Source of the DNA: a virus
IMG/VR virus record: IMGVR_UViG_3300042479_000727
Location: 22,616 to 86,615 of that record
DNA: 64,000 bases
Direction: 5' to 3' (one strand)
Part shown: positions 41,600 to 50,428 of the stretch, in pieces
How positions within the stretch are numbered: the first letter of the stretch is position 1
Layout: each line of letters starts with the position of its first letter
Made by a program: the position numbers and the translations under genes
Notes under the pieces: model-generated
What the model was told of the DNA's origin: nothing
Seen by the model: only the letters and a program-made list of their open reading frames with translations
Databases searched by the model: none

Positions 41600-43065
41600 T
41601 TACCTGGGGAATTTCTGCCGCTAGTCACAACGCTGCATTAGCAGTGTTTGAAGACGACAAATTGATTTTCGCTAGTGAAAGCGAAAGATTCAGCGGAATA
41701 AAAAACGATGCCGATCTAGATCAAAAACTAGTAGATCATGCACGAACGTTTGGCGAGCCTGATCTTGTGTGTTGGTATGAACGTCCTTGGTTAAAAACCC
41801 TAAGACAGCTCACTGCCGGGCAAGGATGGCAGAATAATAATGTAAAAGATTATCTTAGAAAGTTTAACATTCGAGCACCAATCAAAACTTTTGGACATCA
41901 TCAAACACATGCCGCCGCAGGATATTATACCAGCGAATTTGACAATGCCTGTGTGCTAGTAATCGATGCCATTGGTGAATTTGAATGCCTAACACAATGG
42001 GATGCTGTTGGTAATAACTTACATAAACGGTATAGTCTAGAATATCCAAATAGTCTAGGATTGTTTTATTCCGCAATGACACAACGCTGCGGACTAAAAC
42101 CCAACGAAGAAGAATATATCTTAATGGGCATGGCAGCATTGGGAAATCCAAAAAGATTTCTCAGAGATCTACTAGATGATTTTGTTAGTTTACCCAATGA
42201 CGATTATGAGCATGTTTACAGGATCAAACAAAATCTACATCGTGGATGCACATGGTGGCGACCTGAATTAACAACACAGCAAGATTTTTACGATATAGCA
42301 GCAGCCACACAAGCTGTGTATGAAATGGCATTTGAGAGAGCGTTGCAGCAGGCCGTAAGATCTAGTTCAAGTAGAAATCTAGTGTTGATGGGCGGTTGCG
42401 CTCTAAACTGTGCAGCTAATCCCATAGCCTACAAATATTTTGATCGAGTTTGGATCATGCCTGCACCCGGCGACAGTGGCAGCAGTATTGGTGCAGTATT
42501 GGCACATAAGAAAAAACACATAGAATGGACTGGTCCGTATTTGGGATATGACATGGGGTATATCTCCAGCAACGAAGATATCGTGACACATTTACTCGAA
42601 TACAAGATGTGTGGTCTTGCTCGAGGCCCTGCAGAGTTTGGGCCCAGAGCGTTGGGTAACCGCAGTTTGATAGCCGATCCACGTGGTTCGGAAATCAAGG
42701 TCGCAATTAACCAGATAAAGCATCGTGAGCAGTTCAGACCCTTCGCTCCTGCAATATTAGAAGAATTCGCAAATCAGTACTTTAAAATGCCAACAGAATC
42801 AACGACTTACATGCAATATATTTCGCCTTGTTTGAAATCTGAGTCTTTTCCGGCCATAGTGCATCTAGACAATACCAGCCGTGTGCAGACGGTTAATAAG
42901 ACTGATAATCCTCAGTTCCGCGCCTTGTTAGAGCTTTGGTATGCAAAGACTGGTTGTCCTATGTTGTTGAATACCAGCCTAAACATCAAAGGCAAGCCTA
43001 TGGTTAATGATGCTGCTGATGCAGAAAGCTGGACCCAACTGCATGGTTTACCTGTGTTCAACTAG
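41596..43065 (+). CDS. NodU/TobZ-type carbamoyltransferase
   Basis: 489 residues. ITWGISAASHNAALAVFEDD opens the Kae1-like domain; FGHHQTHAAAGYYTSEFD is the metal/carbamoyl-phosphate His motif (about 100); LMGGCALNCAANP and AEFGPRALGNRSLIADPR are hallmark blocks; FRPFAPAILEE lies at the C-terminal YrdC-like junction. Uses carbamoyl phosphate to carbamoylate a hydroxyl, usually on a sugar. It is inserted between primase and helicase. Targets could be the phage glycan or a modified DNA base; the sequence does not decide. Confidence 0.9.
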   Translation: MITWGISAASHNAALAVFEDDKLIFASESERFSGIKNDADLDQKLVDHARTFGEPDLVCWYERPWLKTLRQLTAGQGWQNNNVKDYLRKFNIRAPIKTFGHHQTHAAAGYYTSEFDNACVLVIDAIGEFECLTQWDAVGNNLHKRYSLEYPNSLGLFYSAMTQRCGLKPNEEEYILMGMAALGNPKRFLRDLLDDFVSLPNDDYEHVYRIKQNLHRGCTWWRPELTTQQDFYDIAAATQAVYEMAFERALQQAVRSSSSRNLVLMGGCALNCAANPIAYKYFDRVWIMPAPGDSGSSIGAVLAHKKKHIEWTGPYLGYDMGYISSNEDIVTHLLEYKMCGLARGPAEFGPRALGNRSLIADPRGSEIKVAINQIKHREQFRPFAPAILEEFANQYFKMPTESTTYMQYISPCLKSESFPAIVHLDNTSRVQTVNKTDNPQFRALLELWYAKTGCPMLLNTSLNIKGKPMVNDAADAESWTQLHGLPVFN

Positions 43066-43075
43066 AGTGTATAAT
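43047..43075 (+). promoter_or_regulatory. Weak sigma70 promoter for the helicase
   Basis: TTTACC, 17-nt spacer, TATAAT, then 7 nt to the ATG at 43083. The -35 matches only four of six positions. If used, the transcript is again leaderless. Confidence 0.4.
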
Positions 43076-43082
43076 ATAATAT

Positions 43083-44540
43083 ATGATAAAAACATACGAT
43101 TACGAAGTGCAAAAATTATATCTTGAACTCATGCTGGCAGATGCAGAAGTATTTGTTCGATGTCAAGGTATTTTTGATCACAGCCTGTTTGATCGCAAAC
43201 TACAAGATGCAGCAGAATTCATAAATGAATATGCCAAGGGCTATAATGTATTGCCAGACTATGAAATGGTCAATGCCACCTGTAGAACTGAACTTAAACG
43301 ACCCGACGATCTCAAAGATGGTCATATGGATTGGTTCATGGACGAATTCGAAAAGTTCACTCAACACAAGGCATTAGAACGTGCTATTATTGAAAGTGCT
43401 GATTTATTAGAAAAACATGACTACGGAGCAGTAGAAGTATTGATCAAAGAAGCTGTGCAGATTGGTCTTGCTCGAGACATGGGCACAGACTATTTTGCTG
43501 ATCCCCGTGGAAGATTGATGGGCATCAAAGACAAAAACGGTCAAGTGAGCACAGGATGGCCCTGTATGGATCGTAAACTGTTTGGCGGAATGAATCGAGG
43601 AGAGTTGAACATCTTTGCAGGCGGGTCAGGTGCAGGTAAATCCTTATTCTTGGCTAATCTAGGCGTGAACTGGGCATTGGCAGGATTAAATGTGGTATAC
43701 CTAACTCTTGAACTTTCAGAAGCACTAGTTAGTATGCGTATTGATGCAATGATCACCGGAACGTCAACCAAGGATATTTTCAAAGAGCTAGATGATGTTG
43801 AAATGAAAGTTAAAATGATTGGCAAGAAGTCAGGTATGTTGCAGATCAAATACATGCCTAGCGGCAAGACTGCCAACGACATTCGTGCATATTTGAAAGA
43901 ATATGAAATCAAAGTAGGCAAGAAAGTCGATGTGCTGTTGGTTGATTATTTGGACTTGTTGATGCCAGTGAGCAAGAAAATTAGTCCAGCAGACTTGTTT
44001 ATCAAAGACAAGTATGTGTCAGAAGAACTTCGTAACCTAGCAGTAGAAAAGAACTGTGTATTTGTCACCGCGGCACAGTTGAATCGAGGCGCTGTTGAAG
44101 AAGTTGAATTTGATCACAGTCACATTTCAGGCGGTTTGTCAAAGATTCAAACTGCGGATAACGTGTTTGGTATCTTTACAAGCCGTGCCATGCGTGAGCG
44201 TGGTCGTTATCAAATACAGTTAATGAAGACACGCTCATCGAGTGGCGTGGGCATGAAGATTGATCTAGAGTTTAATCTTGAAAGTCTGCGAATCAGTGAT
44301 CTTCCAGAAGATGAACAAGAAAGTCACAACGGCGCAGGACGCGGTGGATCCAGCATTATTGAACAGATCAAACGCAAGACCGAACTTACTTCACGTGAAG
44401 AGCCCGGTGACAGCAAACCTAGTTGGGAACGTGCTGAACCCAAAGACGGATTCAGCCTAGATAAACCCAAGGTGCGAGCACAGGTAGAAAGCACCAAACT
44501 ACGTGAAATATTAAACAGCATGAACACAGATGAAGAGTAG
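43083..44540 (+). CDS. gp41: Replicative DNA helicase, gp41-like
   Basis: DnaB-family 5'-3' helicase. 485 residues (T4: 475). Walker A GGSGAGKS (about 180-187), Walker B VDVLLVDYLDLL (about 280), then FVTAAQLNRGA and the arginine-finger region TSRAMRERGRYQIQLMKTRSS. The N-terminal 140 residues are helical, as in DnaB. The acidic, flexible C-terminus is phage-typical. Partner of the primase at 40471. Confidence 0.93.
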   Translation: MIKTYDYEVQKLYLELMLADAEVFVRCQGIFDHSLFDRKLQDAAEFINEYAKGYNVLPDYEMVNATCRTELKRPDDLKDGHMDWFMDEFEKFTQHKALERAIIESADLLEKHDYGAVEVLIKEAVQIGLARDMGTDYFADPRGRLMGIKDKNGQVSTGWPCMDRKLFGGMNRGELNIFAGGSGAGKSLFLANLGVNWALAGLNVVYLTLELSEALVSMRIDAMITGTSTKDIFKELDDVEMKVKMIGKKSGMLQIKYMPSGKTANDIRAYLKEYEIKVGKKVDVLLVDYLDLLMPVSKKISPADLFIKDKYVSEELRNLAVEKNCVFVTAAQLNRGAVEEVEFDHSHISGGLSKIQTADNVFGIFTSRAMRERGRYQIQLMKTRSSSGVGMKIDLEFNLESLRISDLPEDEQESHNGAGRGGSSIIEQIKRKTELTSREEPGDSKPSWERAEPKDGFSLDKPKVRAQVESTKLREILNSMNTDEE

Positions 44541-44769
44541 TAGGTTTGAACTTTATCATTGGCACACACGCAACGGTAAAGATATAATAGAAGTAGACTG
44601 GCCCAAAGTACATAAAACTGTAGGAGTAGATCTAATAAATTGGATCAATAAACAGCCCAAAGAAAAATGTCAGTTAGTTGTAGATAAACTCAACGACGAT
44701 TTCAAGCTCGTAGCAGAATTCTACGATCAGCAAACACTATTAGCTTATCACTTAATGTGGGCTAAATAA
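44530..44769 (+). CDS. Conserved small protein after helicase
   Basis: 79 residues beginning MKSSRFELYHWHTRNGKDII; the middle (LINWINKQPKEKCQLVVDKL) is helical. Overlaps the helicase by 11 nt. Function unknown; position suggests replication. Confidence 0.6.
   Translation: MKSSRFELYHWHTRNGKDIIEVDWPKVHKTVGVDLINWINKQPKEKCQLVVDKLNDDFKLVAEFYDQQTLLAYHLMWAK
44761..44768 (+). promoter_or_regulatory. Late promoter motif GCTAAATA
   Basis: It overlaps the end of the preceding gene and ends 4 nt before the ATG at 44773. Confidence 0.5.
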
Positions 44770-44772
44770 TGG

Positions 44773-45132
44773 ATGCGAGCAAAAGAGTTTATCAATGAGA
44801 CTACAAAACCCTTACGTAAAAGTGCTAAGGCTAGTATCAGCAGTCTCCGTAAAAACACATATCTAGACAACAATAATAATCCCTATCTAGCCTATAGAAT
44901 GGGTGTGGCTATGGCTGGCAGTCCAGGATCCACGATGGATCAGGAAGGTCCTCTAGGCAGTAACTTTATCACGGTGGACTATTCAGAAGGCGACGCAGCA
45001 ATTCGACGCAGCGCCGAAAAACTAATGGGTGCACCTAGTCAAGAAGTCACTGGTAAAGGCTCAGAAGAAACAAACAATGTTAATACACAGAGCACAGTAG
45101 CTGTGGTTAAACGTAATCGCTACGGAGTTTGA
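44773..45132 (+). CDS. Probable head-packaged protein with CTS-like N-terminus
   Basis: 119 residues. MRAKEFINE resembles T4 capsid targeting sequences and has an I-x-E cleavage-type site at residues 7-9. The body is Ser/Asn/Lys-rich and basic at first, and then polar. No fold recognised. The late motif 4 nt upstream fits a virion protein despite lying next to the helicase. Confidence 0.5.
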   Translation: MRAKEFINETTKPLRKSAKASISSLRKNTYLDNNNNPYLAYRMGVAMAGSPGSTMDQEGPLGSNFITVDYSEGDAAIRRSAEKLMGAPSQEVTGKGSEETNNVNTQSTVAVVKRNRYGV

Positions 45133-45133
45133 T

Positions 45134-45844
45134 ATGCGACTGCGAGAATTTTCCCAAACAGATTTTGTCACGGTAAACTCAGAGCTGAATCCCAAGCTAT
45201 GGCAAGGCGGGAGACTGGACGGTGAAGTTCGTCTTAAACTCTTGCAGATTGCTCGTGCATTTGTGGATTTTGTGGGTGTAGATCTAGATGTCAAAGACTA
45301 CACCATAACTGGATCAAATGCCAATTATACCTGGAGCAAATACAGCGACCTTGATCTACATGTGATCATTGAAGGTGAAGTCTCAGATGCACAAAGAGAG
45401 CTGTTTTCAGCAAAAAAGGCACTGTGGGCAGAATACCATGATATCACTGTCAAAGGCCTGCCTGTGGAATGTTATGTGCAAGGTGAATCAGAAACACATC
45501 ACAGCACAGGTGTCTACAGCGTGGTCAATAACACATGGATTCTCAAGCCTCAGAAGACAGAACCTGATCTAGACGATCAAGCAGTGGAAGCTAAAAAAGA
45601 CAGCATGCTCTCGCAGATAGAACAGGCTCTGCTGTCAAAAGATCTCGACAAGCTGAGAACCGTCAAAGACAAGATTACTACCATGCGCCGAGCTGGGCTT
45701 GATCGTGCTGGGGAATACTCGGTGGAAAATGTGGTGTTTAAGATCCTGCGCAATCTAGGACTGATAGATCAAATCACAGACAAGATCCGTGAATTGGAAG
45801 ATCAAGAACTCAGTTTAGAACAGCAGACTAATATACTCGACTAA
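45134..45844 (+). CDS. Nucleotidyltransferase-fold protein
   Basis: 236 residues. ITGSNANYTWSKYSDLDLHVII (about 62-83) is the G-S-x(8)-S-D-L-D-L-H core of the polymerase-beta nucleotidyltransferase superfamily, with the Asp-x-Asp metal pair. LPVECYVQ supplies the third acidic position. The C-terminus is a helical, charged tail. The N-terminus MRLREFSQTDF is similar to, but weaker than, capsid-targeting sequences. It could nucleotidylate a protein or RNA; substrate unknown. Confidence 0.65.
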   Translation: MRLREFSQTDFVTVNSELNPKLWQGGRLDGEVRLKLLQIARAFVDFVGVDLDVKDYTITGSNANYTWSKYSDLDLHVIIEGEVSDAQRELFSAKKALWAEYHDITVKGLPVECYVQGESETHHSTGVYSVVNNTWILKPQKTEPDLDDQAVEAKKDSMLSQIEQALLSKDLDKLRTVKDKITTMRRAGLDRAGEYSVENVVFKILRNLGLIDQITDKIRELEDQELSLEQQTNILD

Positions 45845-45847
45845 ATA
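45840..45847 (+). promoter_or_regulatory. Late promoter motif ACTAAATA with leader
   Basis: Located about 55 nt before the ATG at 45903; the leader ends in AAAGGAGATTTAG, a strong ribosome binding site. Confidence 0.45.
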
Positions 45848-45902
45848 TCCCTGCGTGTGAGGCGATCTGAGCTAGGCCTAAATCAACCCAAAGGAGATTT
45901 AG

Positions 45903-46766
45903 ATGGCCAGAATCAAAAAGCAGGAAGCAGCCCCTGTAGAAAACAAAACGGATCACGACACGATTCGTGAGCTGCAAGAAGAACTAAAATTCCTACGTAT
46001 AGAGCGCGAAAGCCGTTCTCAGGATCCTGATCAGATCCGCAGACAGCAAGAACTGGTTGCTCGTAATACTCGACGTGCCTGGGATTCAGAAGCTCTGGTA
46101 CAGTTCAATGTAGCCCAGGTACAAGTAGCACGATCGATTGTCGAAGAAAATGTTACTGATGCTATGCAGAGCTATACCATCAATGCTGGCGGCAATCGTG
46201 AGCTGATTATGCGTACCACAGACGATGTCTATCGTAATCGCATGATGATGTTGACACAGCTACAACCACAGAATCCACAACAGGCATTGTTCCAGGATTC
46301 GATGATTACCAAAACTAAACTGGATTATCTACATCATCGTAATCATGTCAATCAAGAAATGGTAGAGATCATCAAAGAAATGGCAGCAGCTATCCGTGCT
46401 ATTGGAGATGTGTCAGAGCGTTTCTATGCTGTCAACGAGCTGATGGTAGAACACTGTGATGACATCAGCAACGAGAATGCAGTCTGGTTTGATGGCGAAC
46501 TAGATCGCACGATGAAGGCATCTACCGCAGACGGTAATGCAGAGCGTGTAACCGCATCGGAAACTGAAACCGATATTCTACTCAAAGCAGCAGAAATCAA
46601 CAAGTTAGAAATCCGTGCTCTAGCAGGACTAGCAGACAGCCTAGGTGATCATCTACAAGAATGCCAGGATCACGGCAATGAACTCCGAGACGAAGTTATT
46701 AATCTCAGAGAAAAAGTAGACGGTACACAGAAGCGCATTGCTAATCGTATCGCTCCCGGGAAATGA
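45903..46766 (+). CDS. Coiled-coil protein, unknown
   Basis: 287 residues. Residues 18-60 and 215-275 are heptad-type coiled coils (IRELQEELKFLRIERES and then LEIRALAGLADSLGDHLQE). The middle has a Gln/Met-rich helical segment. No enzyme motif. The strong ribosome binding site suggests high expression; a virion or scaffold role is possible. Confidence 0.6.
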   Translation: MARIKKQEAAPVENKTDHDTIRELQEELKFLRIERESRSQDPDQIRRQQELVARNTRRAWDSEALVQFNVAQVQVARSIVEENVTDAMQSYTINAGGNRELIMRTTDDVYRNRMMMLTQLQPQNPQQALFQDSMITKTKLDYLHHRNHVNQEMVEIIKEMAAAIRAIGDVSERFYAVNELMVEHCDDISNENAVWFDGELDRTMKASTADGNAERVTASETETDILLKAAEINKLEIRALAGLADSLGDHLQECQDHGNELRDEVINLREKVDGTQKRIANRIAPGK

Positions 46767-46960
46767 TTTTTCCAGATAAACCTAGACCGCCTTGGACTAA
46801 GAGCCAGCCCTTAAAGCTGGCGCAGCAACGTCCAGAACCTCAACCTGCGACAGTAGAAAAATCACAGCGTCCTAGAGGATATTGGCGTGAGCGTATAGAG
46901 TTTGCTGTGATAGTCATCGGCATGTATTTTTGGATACAATTTTGGACTCAGTATCAATAG
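46763..46960 (+). CDS. Small single-pass membrane protein
   Basis: 65 residues: a Pro/Gln/Arg-rich front and a C-terminal membrane segment (IEFAVIVIGMYFWIQFW). It overlaps the coiled-coil gene by 4 nt. The topology (short cytoplasmic N-terminus, C-terminal anchor) is seen in some holin or spanin components, but nothing specific supports that. Confidence 0.5.
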   Translation: MIFPDKPRPPWTKSQPLKLAQQRPEPQPATVEKSQRPRGYWRERIEFAVIVIGMYFWIQFWTQYQ

Positions 46961-47187
46961 TTTTCAATCCTAGAACCACGGACTTGATCTTGCCTCATCG
47001 ACGGTGGAGTAGGATCAAGAGAATCAGGTCAGGATTGAGATCTATACGGCGCTGTTATCCTTGGATTAGATTTACAGAAACCAGACAACATAATATCATT
47101 ACTGTGGTTTTTGAAACTGGGTCGATGTTGACCCAGTTTGCTCTGATATGGCGTTCAACGTGGCCCGATTGGCACAGGCTGGACTAG
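46930..47187 (+). CDS. Small basic hypothetical protein
   Basis: 85 residues, Arg-rich. The ending FETGSMLTQFALIWRSTWPD is a pattern seen in short phage proteins. It overlaps the gene before by 31 nt and meets the BAX-inhibitor gene head-on. No clear ribosome binding site; moderate confidence only. Confidence 0.4.
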   Translation: MDTILDSVSIVFNPRTTDLILPHRRWSRIKRIRSGLRSIRRCYPWIRFTETRQHNIITVVFETGSMLTQFALIWRSTWPDWHRLD

Positions 47188-47882
47188 TCTTTTCTATCGC
47201 CGAACAACTGCAAGAGATTTAGGAACAGGTTGATAAAGTCCATGTAAAGGGTCAATGCACCCGATACTTCTACCGCATCACTGGTATCCACTGAAACCAT
47301 TTCACGTATCTTTTGTGTGTCGTAGGCAGTTAGTCCAAGGAAGATGACAATTGCCAATGCTGAGATCACCATCTGCATGACTGTGCTACCAATAAAGATA
47401 TTAACAATGCTGGCAATGATGATGGCTATCAAACCCACAAACATGAACTTGCCCATGCTGTCTAGATTCTGTTTGGTAAAGTATCCATATCCGCTCATCA
47501 CGGCAAACAAGACGGCTGCTCCCATGAATGCACTAACAATGCTGCCCATGGTAAACACTGCAAAAATCATTGCAAAGCTCAAGCCCATCAAGGCCGCAAA
47601 ACCATGTAGGCATAACTGCGCTACACCTTTGCTGGGATTGTTACCTAGCACATAGCTGACGCCAAATATGGCGGCCAGGGGTGCAAAGATCACGATCCAT
47701 TTTAGCACACCTGTGAAGAAGAATTGCAGCAGCTCAGGTGTGGTGCCCACCCAAAAACTCACCAACATTGATACTATGACTGCTAGACTCATGTGTCCGT
47801 AGACACGGCCCATGGCTGCGTTGACTTGTTCTGCTGAGCGGTAACTTAATACGTCCCCGCCTGTGTAATTTGTTCCGAACAT
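47184..47882 (-). CDS. BAX inhibitor-1/YccA family membrane protein
   Basis: 232 residues with seven predicted membrane helices from about residue 30. Family features: MGRVYGHMSLAVIVSMLVS, then FGVSYVLGNNPS, and the C-terminal LGLTAYDTQKI. In bacteria this family includes YccA, which binds and slows the FtsH protease. The start is the ATG preceded by AAGGAGTT; an upstream ATG would read through the promoter. It probably derives from a host and would protect phage or membrane proteins during infection, by inference. Confidence 0.85.
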   Translation of the reverse strand: MFGTNYTGGDVLSYRSAEQVNAAMGRVYGHMSLAVIVSMLVSFWVGTTPELLQFFFTGVLKWIVIFAPLAAIFGVSYVLGNNPSKGVAQLCLHGFAALMGLSFAMIFAVFTMGSIVSAFMGAAVLFAVMSGYGYFTKQNLDSMGKFMFVGLIAIIIASIVNIFIGSTVMQMVISALAIVIFLGLTAYDTQKIREMVSVDTSDAVEVSGALTLYMDFINLFLNLLQLFGDRKD

Positions 47883-47913
47883 TTTGAACTCCTTTGTGGT
47901 TGCTGTATATTTA

Positions 47914-47942
47914 ATTATACTGTATAATATACTAACAGTCAA
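47914..47942 (-). promoter_or_regulatory. Sigma70 promoter for the BAX-inhibitor gene
   Basis: TTGACT, 17-nt spacer, TATAAT; the transcript has a leader with AAGGAG. Confidence 0.8.
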
Positions 47943-47982
47943 CATGTGATTTTGACAAAAACCGCCAAATCACACCGATATC

Positions 47983-47990
47983 AATAAATA
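47983..47990 (+). promoter_or_regulatory. Late promoter motif AATAAATA
   Basis: Located before the acetyltransferase-like gene; a leader of about 20 nt with AGGAA lies between it and the ATG at 48015. Confidence 0.45.
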
Positions 47991-48014
47991 CGCATATAAT
48001 AGGAACCACCCATC

Positions 48015-48452
48015 ATGCTACACATCATCACAGACCTTAGAGATAACCTGCTTGATCTAATCAAAGACGATCCAGTAAGACCCGAACTGCCTGCAGAGTT
48101 TCGAGTCAACAACAATTCTCGAATTTTTGTGCTGAGGGATGATCAAACACAACAACCCCTAGCAGTGACCTGTGTGAAGTTTCTCAGTGAGATTCCGCAG
48201 GATGTCGATGATCTAGCAGATCTTGCAGTAAACACCAATACTGCTGTGTTCTATACCATATGGTCATATGCTGCAGGTGCAGGGCGTAGATTGATTCAAG
48301 AAGCACAGCGGGAAATCCAACGTGAGCAGCCTGAGATCAATACCTATGTGACTCTGAGTCCCAAGACTGAAATGGCTCGTAGATTCCACTTGAAAAACGG
48401 TGCAGAAGTTTTTAGAGAAAACGCTGATACAGTGAACTATCTCTACAGATAA
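48015..48452 (+). CDS. GNAT-like acyltransferase
   Basis: 145 residues. FYTIWSYAAGAGRRLIQEAQ carries the G-x-G-x-x-L acyl-CoA binding pattern of GNAT enzymes, and RFHLKNGAEVF the late beta-bulge. It is short and lacks an obvious catalytic Glu. The substrate is unknown. It is the only plus-strand gene in a minus-strand stretch. Confidence 0.55.
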   Translation: MLHIITDLRDNLLDLIKDDPVRPELPAEFRVNNNSRIFVLRDDQTQQPLAVTCVKFLSEIPQDVDDLADLAVNTNTAVFYTIWSYAAGAGRRLIQEAQREIQREQPEINTYVTLSPKTEMARRFHLKNGAEVFRENADTVNYLYR

Positions 48453-48662
48453 TCAACTGCGAACTGATGGGGTATACAGTTTTACAAAGCCCTGCCACGT
48501 TTCACCGGTTCTAGCTGTCATTCGTTGCGCCAACTGCGCAGCCATGTCTTCGGCTAACACACGTTGACGCTGCGTGAATCTGTCGCCAGTGAGATCTTGA
48601 TTTTTCACAGTTTGCCCGGTAATCATGTTGCGGGCCATGGGTAATAGGAATTGTTCGCTCAT
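48453..48662 (-). CDS. Small hypothetical protein
   Basis: 69 residues, helical, Gln/Arg-rich (RVLAEDMAAQLAQRMTART). It converges with the GNAT-like gene without overlap. Function unknown. Confidence 0.5.
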   Translation of the reverse strand: MSEQFLLPMARNMITGQTVKNQDLTGDRFTQRQRVLAEDMAAQLAQRMTARTGETWQGFVKLYTPSVRS

Positions 48663-48696
48663 ACAGATATTTATCTTCTAGAATCAACTATACAGG

Positions 48697-49305
48697 TCAT
48701 TTGATATTCAACCATTTTAGATCGCTTCTACTGCCAATCTCCCCTCGAACAAACACATTAAATGCTAGACTGACGCGAGTGTGATCGTTGTTTGTTGGTA
48801 TAACACCGTGACACAACGACGACGGGAATATAACAATGTCTCCTGTGCCCACAGGAACCCACCAAGTTTCTGAATTAAACGGATTATAACTAGTTGATCC
48901 TAGGTCAATGGCCACGTATCGATCTTTGAAAAAATGAATCTTGTCCATGTCTTTTTTGGCATGGATATAAAACACTCCGCTCAAAATGCTGTTGCTGTGA
49001 GCATGCCTATGGTGCTGTTGACCTTTGTTGGTAAAATTCAACCAGCTCAGTGTGATGTAAGGTTCCACAGTATCCGGCACAGCAAGGATGTTTTTCATGT
49101 AGAACTTGGTCTTGTCTAAACAAAACTGTTTTAACGCTGCAAATTCAGGACGTTCTAAAATTTCAGAACTAATGCTGGTGGTGTTTTCAGCATTGCCTCT
49201 TGTTTGGGACTGAAGTTTAGAAAACGATGCCTGCTCAGCATCAGTGAAATCTTTGCCTAGATTATCTTGTAAAACTGCTGTGGGGAATAAATTTAAAATT
49301 TCCAT
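48697..49305 (-). CDS. 2OG-Fe(II) oxygenase family protein
   Basis: 202 residues. WLNFTNKGQQHHRHAHSNSI gives the His-x-His/Asp-like iron site, LSGVFYI the following strand, and HTRVSLAFNVFVRG the distal Arg/Ser site. HGVIPT lies before it. Matches the short phage 2OG oxygenase family with N-terminal LFPTAV. AAGGA precedes the ATG. Possibly a protein or glycan hydroxylase. Confidence 0.7.
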   Translation of the reverse strand: MEILNLFPTAVLQDNLGKDFTDAEQASFSKLQSQTRGNAENTTSISSEILERPEFAALKQFCLDKTKFYMKNILAVPDTVEPYITLSWLNFTNKGQQHHRHAHSNSILSGVFYIHAKKDMDKIHFFKDRYVAIDLGSTSYNPFNSETWWVPVGTGDIVIFPSSLCHGVIPTNNDHTRVSLAFNVFVRGEIGSRSDLKWLNIK

Positions 49306-49538
49306 TAACGATCCTTGCTACGCTTAATTATCCATAGGGATCAAGGTGGAGATTATTCCTTGCGAAGCGCAGCGCAAAATTTTTTTTGTGCAAAGCACAC
49401 AGCGCAAGATTTTTTACAGTCTATGTTTTGGGCTCTACCTGCTCTATGTGCCCGCCCAAAGCACGACGATATATTTCAGCACAGCTCAGCAGATTAAATG
49501 AAATAATCGCACCACTGGGCAATATCAAATTATAGCGC
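49306..49538. other. Non-coding interval with repeated GC-rich hairpins and T runs
   Basis: No convincing gene. Two copies of AGCGCAA(A/G)ATTTTTT (near 49369 and 49402) each follow a short inverted repeat (TTGCG...CGCAA, GTGCAAAGCAC), so tandem terminators are likely. The rest is unassigned. Confidence 0.45.
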
Positions 49539-49799
49539 ATGAGTTATTTACGTGACCAGCTATATACACATATGCTAACTCTGATTGCCAGCACAGGTGA
49601 ATACAACACCACAGTGGAAATACAAGGTCCCATGGGTGTGATACGCATACACGATCTAGTATGGTGTCCCCAAGATAGACCGGACATACTGTCAATATAC
49701 TACTGGGAATCATGGGCAGTCATACAAGGTGCATATCACTGCTGCTTTAGTTTACCTGGTAAAGTTGCGCTGCTTGAACCATATGAGCCACGGTGTTAG
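49539..49799 (+). CDS. Hypothetical protein
   Basis: 86 residues, alpha/beta, Trp-rich (ILSIYYWESWAVIQG). No ribosome binding site or promoter is evident; it overlaps the convergent membrane gene by 48 nt. Either of the two may be spurious. Confidence 0.35.
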   Translation: MSYLRDQLYTHMLTLIASTGEYNTTVEIQGPMGVIRIHDLVWCPQDRPDILSIYYWESWAVIQGAYHCCFSLPGKVALLEPYEPRC

Positions 49800-49946
49800 G
49801 TGTGCTAGAAACATCACAAACCACATCACTGCCATTTCATAGGGCCAAGAACTGCATATGTGCATGGGATTGAAGATGCTGTATATAAACCCTAGAAAGA
49901 ACAAGGGAGCGGGTGACAGTGATAGAAAGTGATAGATGTTAGGCAT
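49752..49946 (-). CDS. Small membrane protein
   Basis: 64 residues, two predicted membrane helices (about 8-25 and 35-57) ending in a positive tail. Function unknown; overlaps the opposite-strand candidate at its end. Confidence 0.4.
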   Translation of the reverse strand: MPNIYHFLSLSPAPLFFLGFIYSIFNPMHICSSWPYEMAVMWFVMFLAHLTPWLIWFKQRNFTR

Positions 49947-50001
49947 CTTGTATTTACAGCTGAAATGGGTCTATGCACCTAAAAAAATCCTGCGCAGTTT
50001 T

Positions 50002-50271
50002 TTAAATGGCCCCTCGTAGTATGCTCATGGTGATCTCTGTATCAGCAATCTTATACACATTGTAGCACTCTCGCCTAATGGGTTTTTGACTGGGTCGGCT
50101 TCTACGGCCACCTGCATCACTGGATAATGGCTGTAACTGTAGTTGATTGCTGGCATCATAGAGTTTTAAGACACGGGCTAGGATGATTCTATTGTGTTCA
50201 GTGACTAGGCAATGATCTCCGGGTGAGAGATGATGGCCTGCAAGGTCTCTGTGTTGTAAGGAATGATTCAT
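50002..50271 (-). CDS. Small basic protein, possible SH3-like
   Basis: 89 residues. LSPGDHCLVTEHNRIILARVLKL resembles a small beta-barrel strand pair; the centre is Arg/Ser-rich. No clear promoter. Function unknown. Confidence 0.45.
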   Translation of the reverse strand: MNHSLQHRDLAGHHLSPGDHCLVTEHNRIILARVLKLYDASNQLQLQPLSSDAGGRRSRPSQKPIRRECYNVYKIADTEITMSILRGAI

Positions 50272-50428
50272 AGTAGAAAAAGAGTTTGAAGTTGAAAAAA
50301 ACCAGCTGCGTAAAAAATTTGGGTGAGTTACTTATCATTTCAGGGTGGTGATTTGCTACCACTACTGTTGCTATTATACAACACTACATGCATAACCGGC
50401 CACCCCACCATGACCACCACCTGACCTC

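Noticed and set aside
47883-47945. Upstream N-terminal extension of the BAX-inhibitor protein
   Set aside because: The added residues translate the promoter (TTGACT to TATAAT); the ATG at 47882 has AAGGAG.
49315-49497. Plus-strand frame in the hairpin-rich interval
   Set aside because: Spans two likely terminators; no ribosome binding site, and composition follows the repeats.
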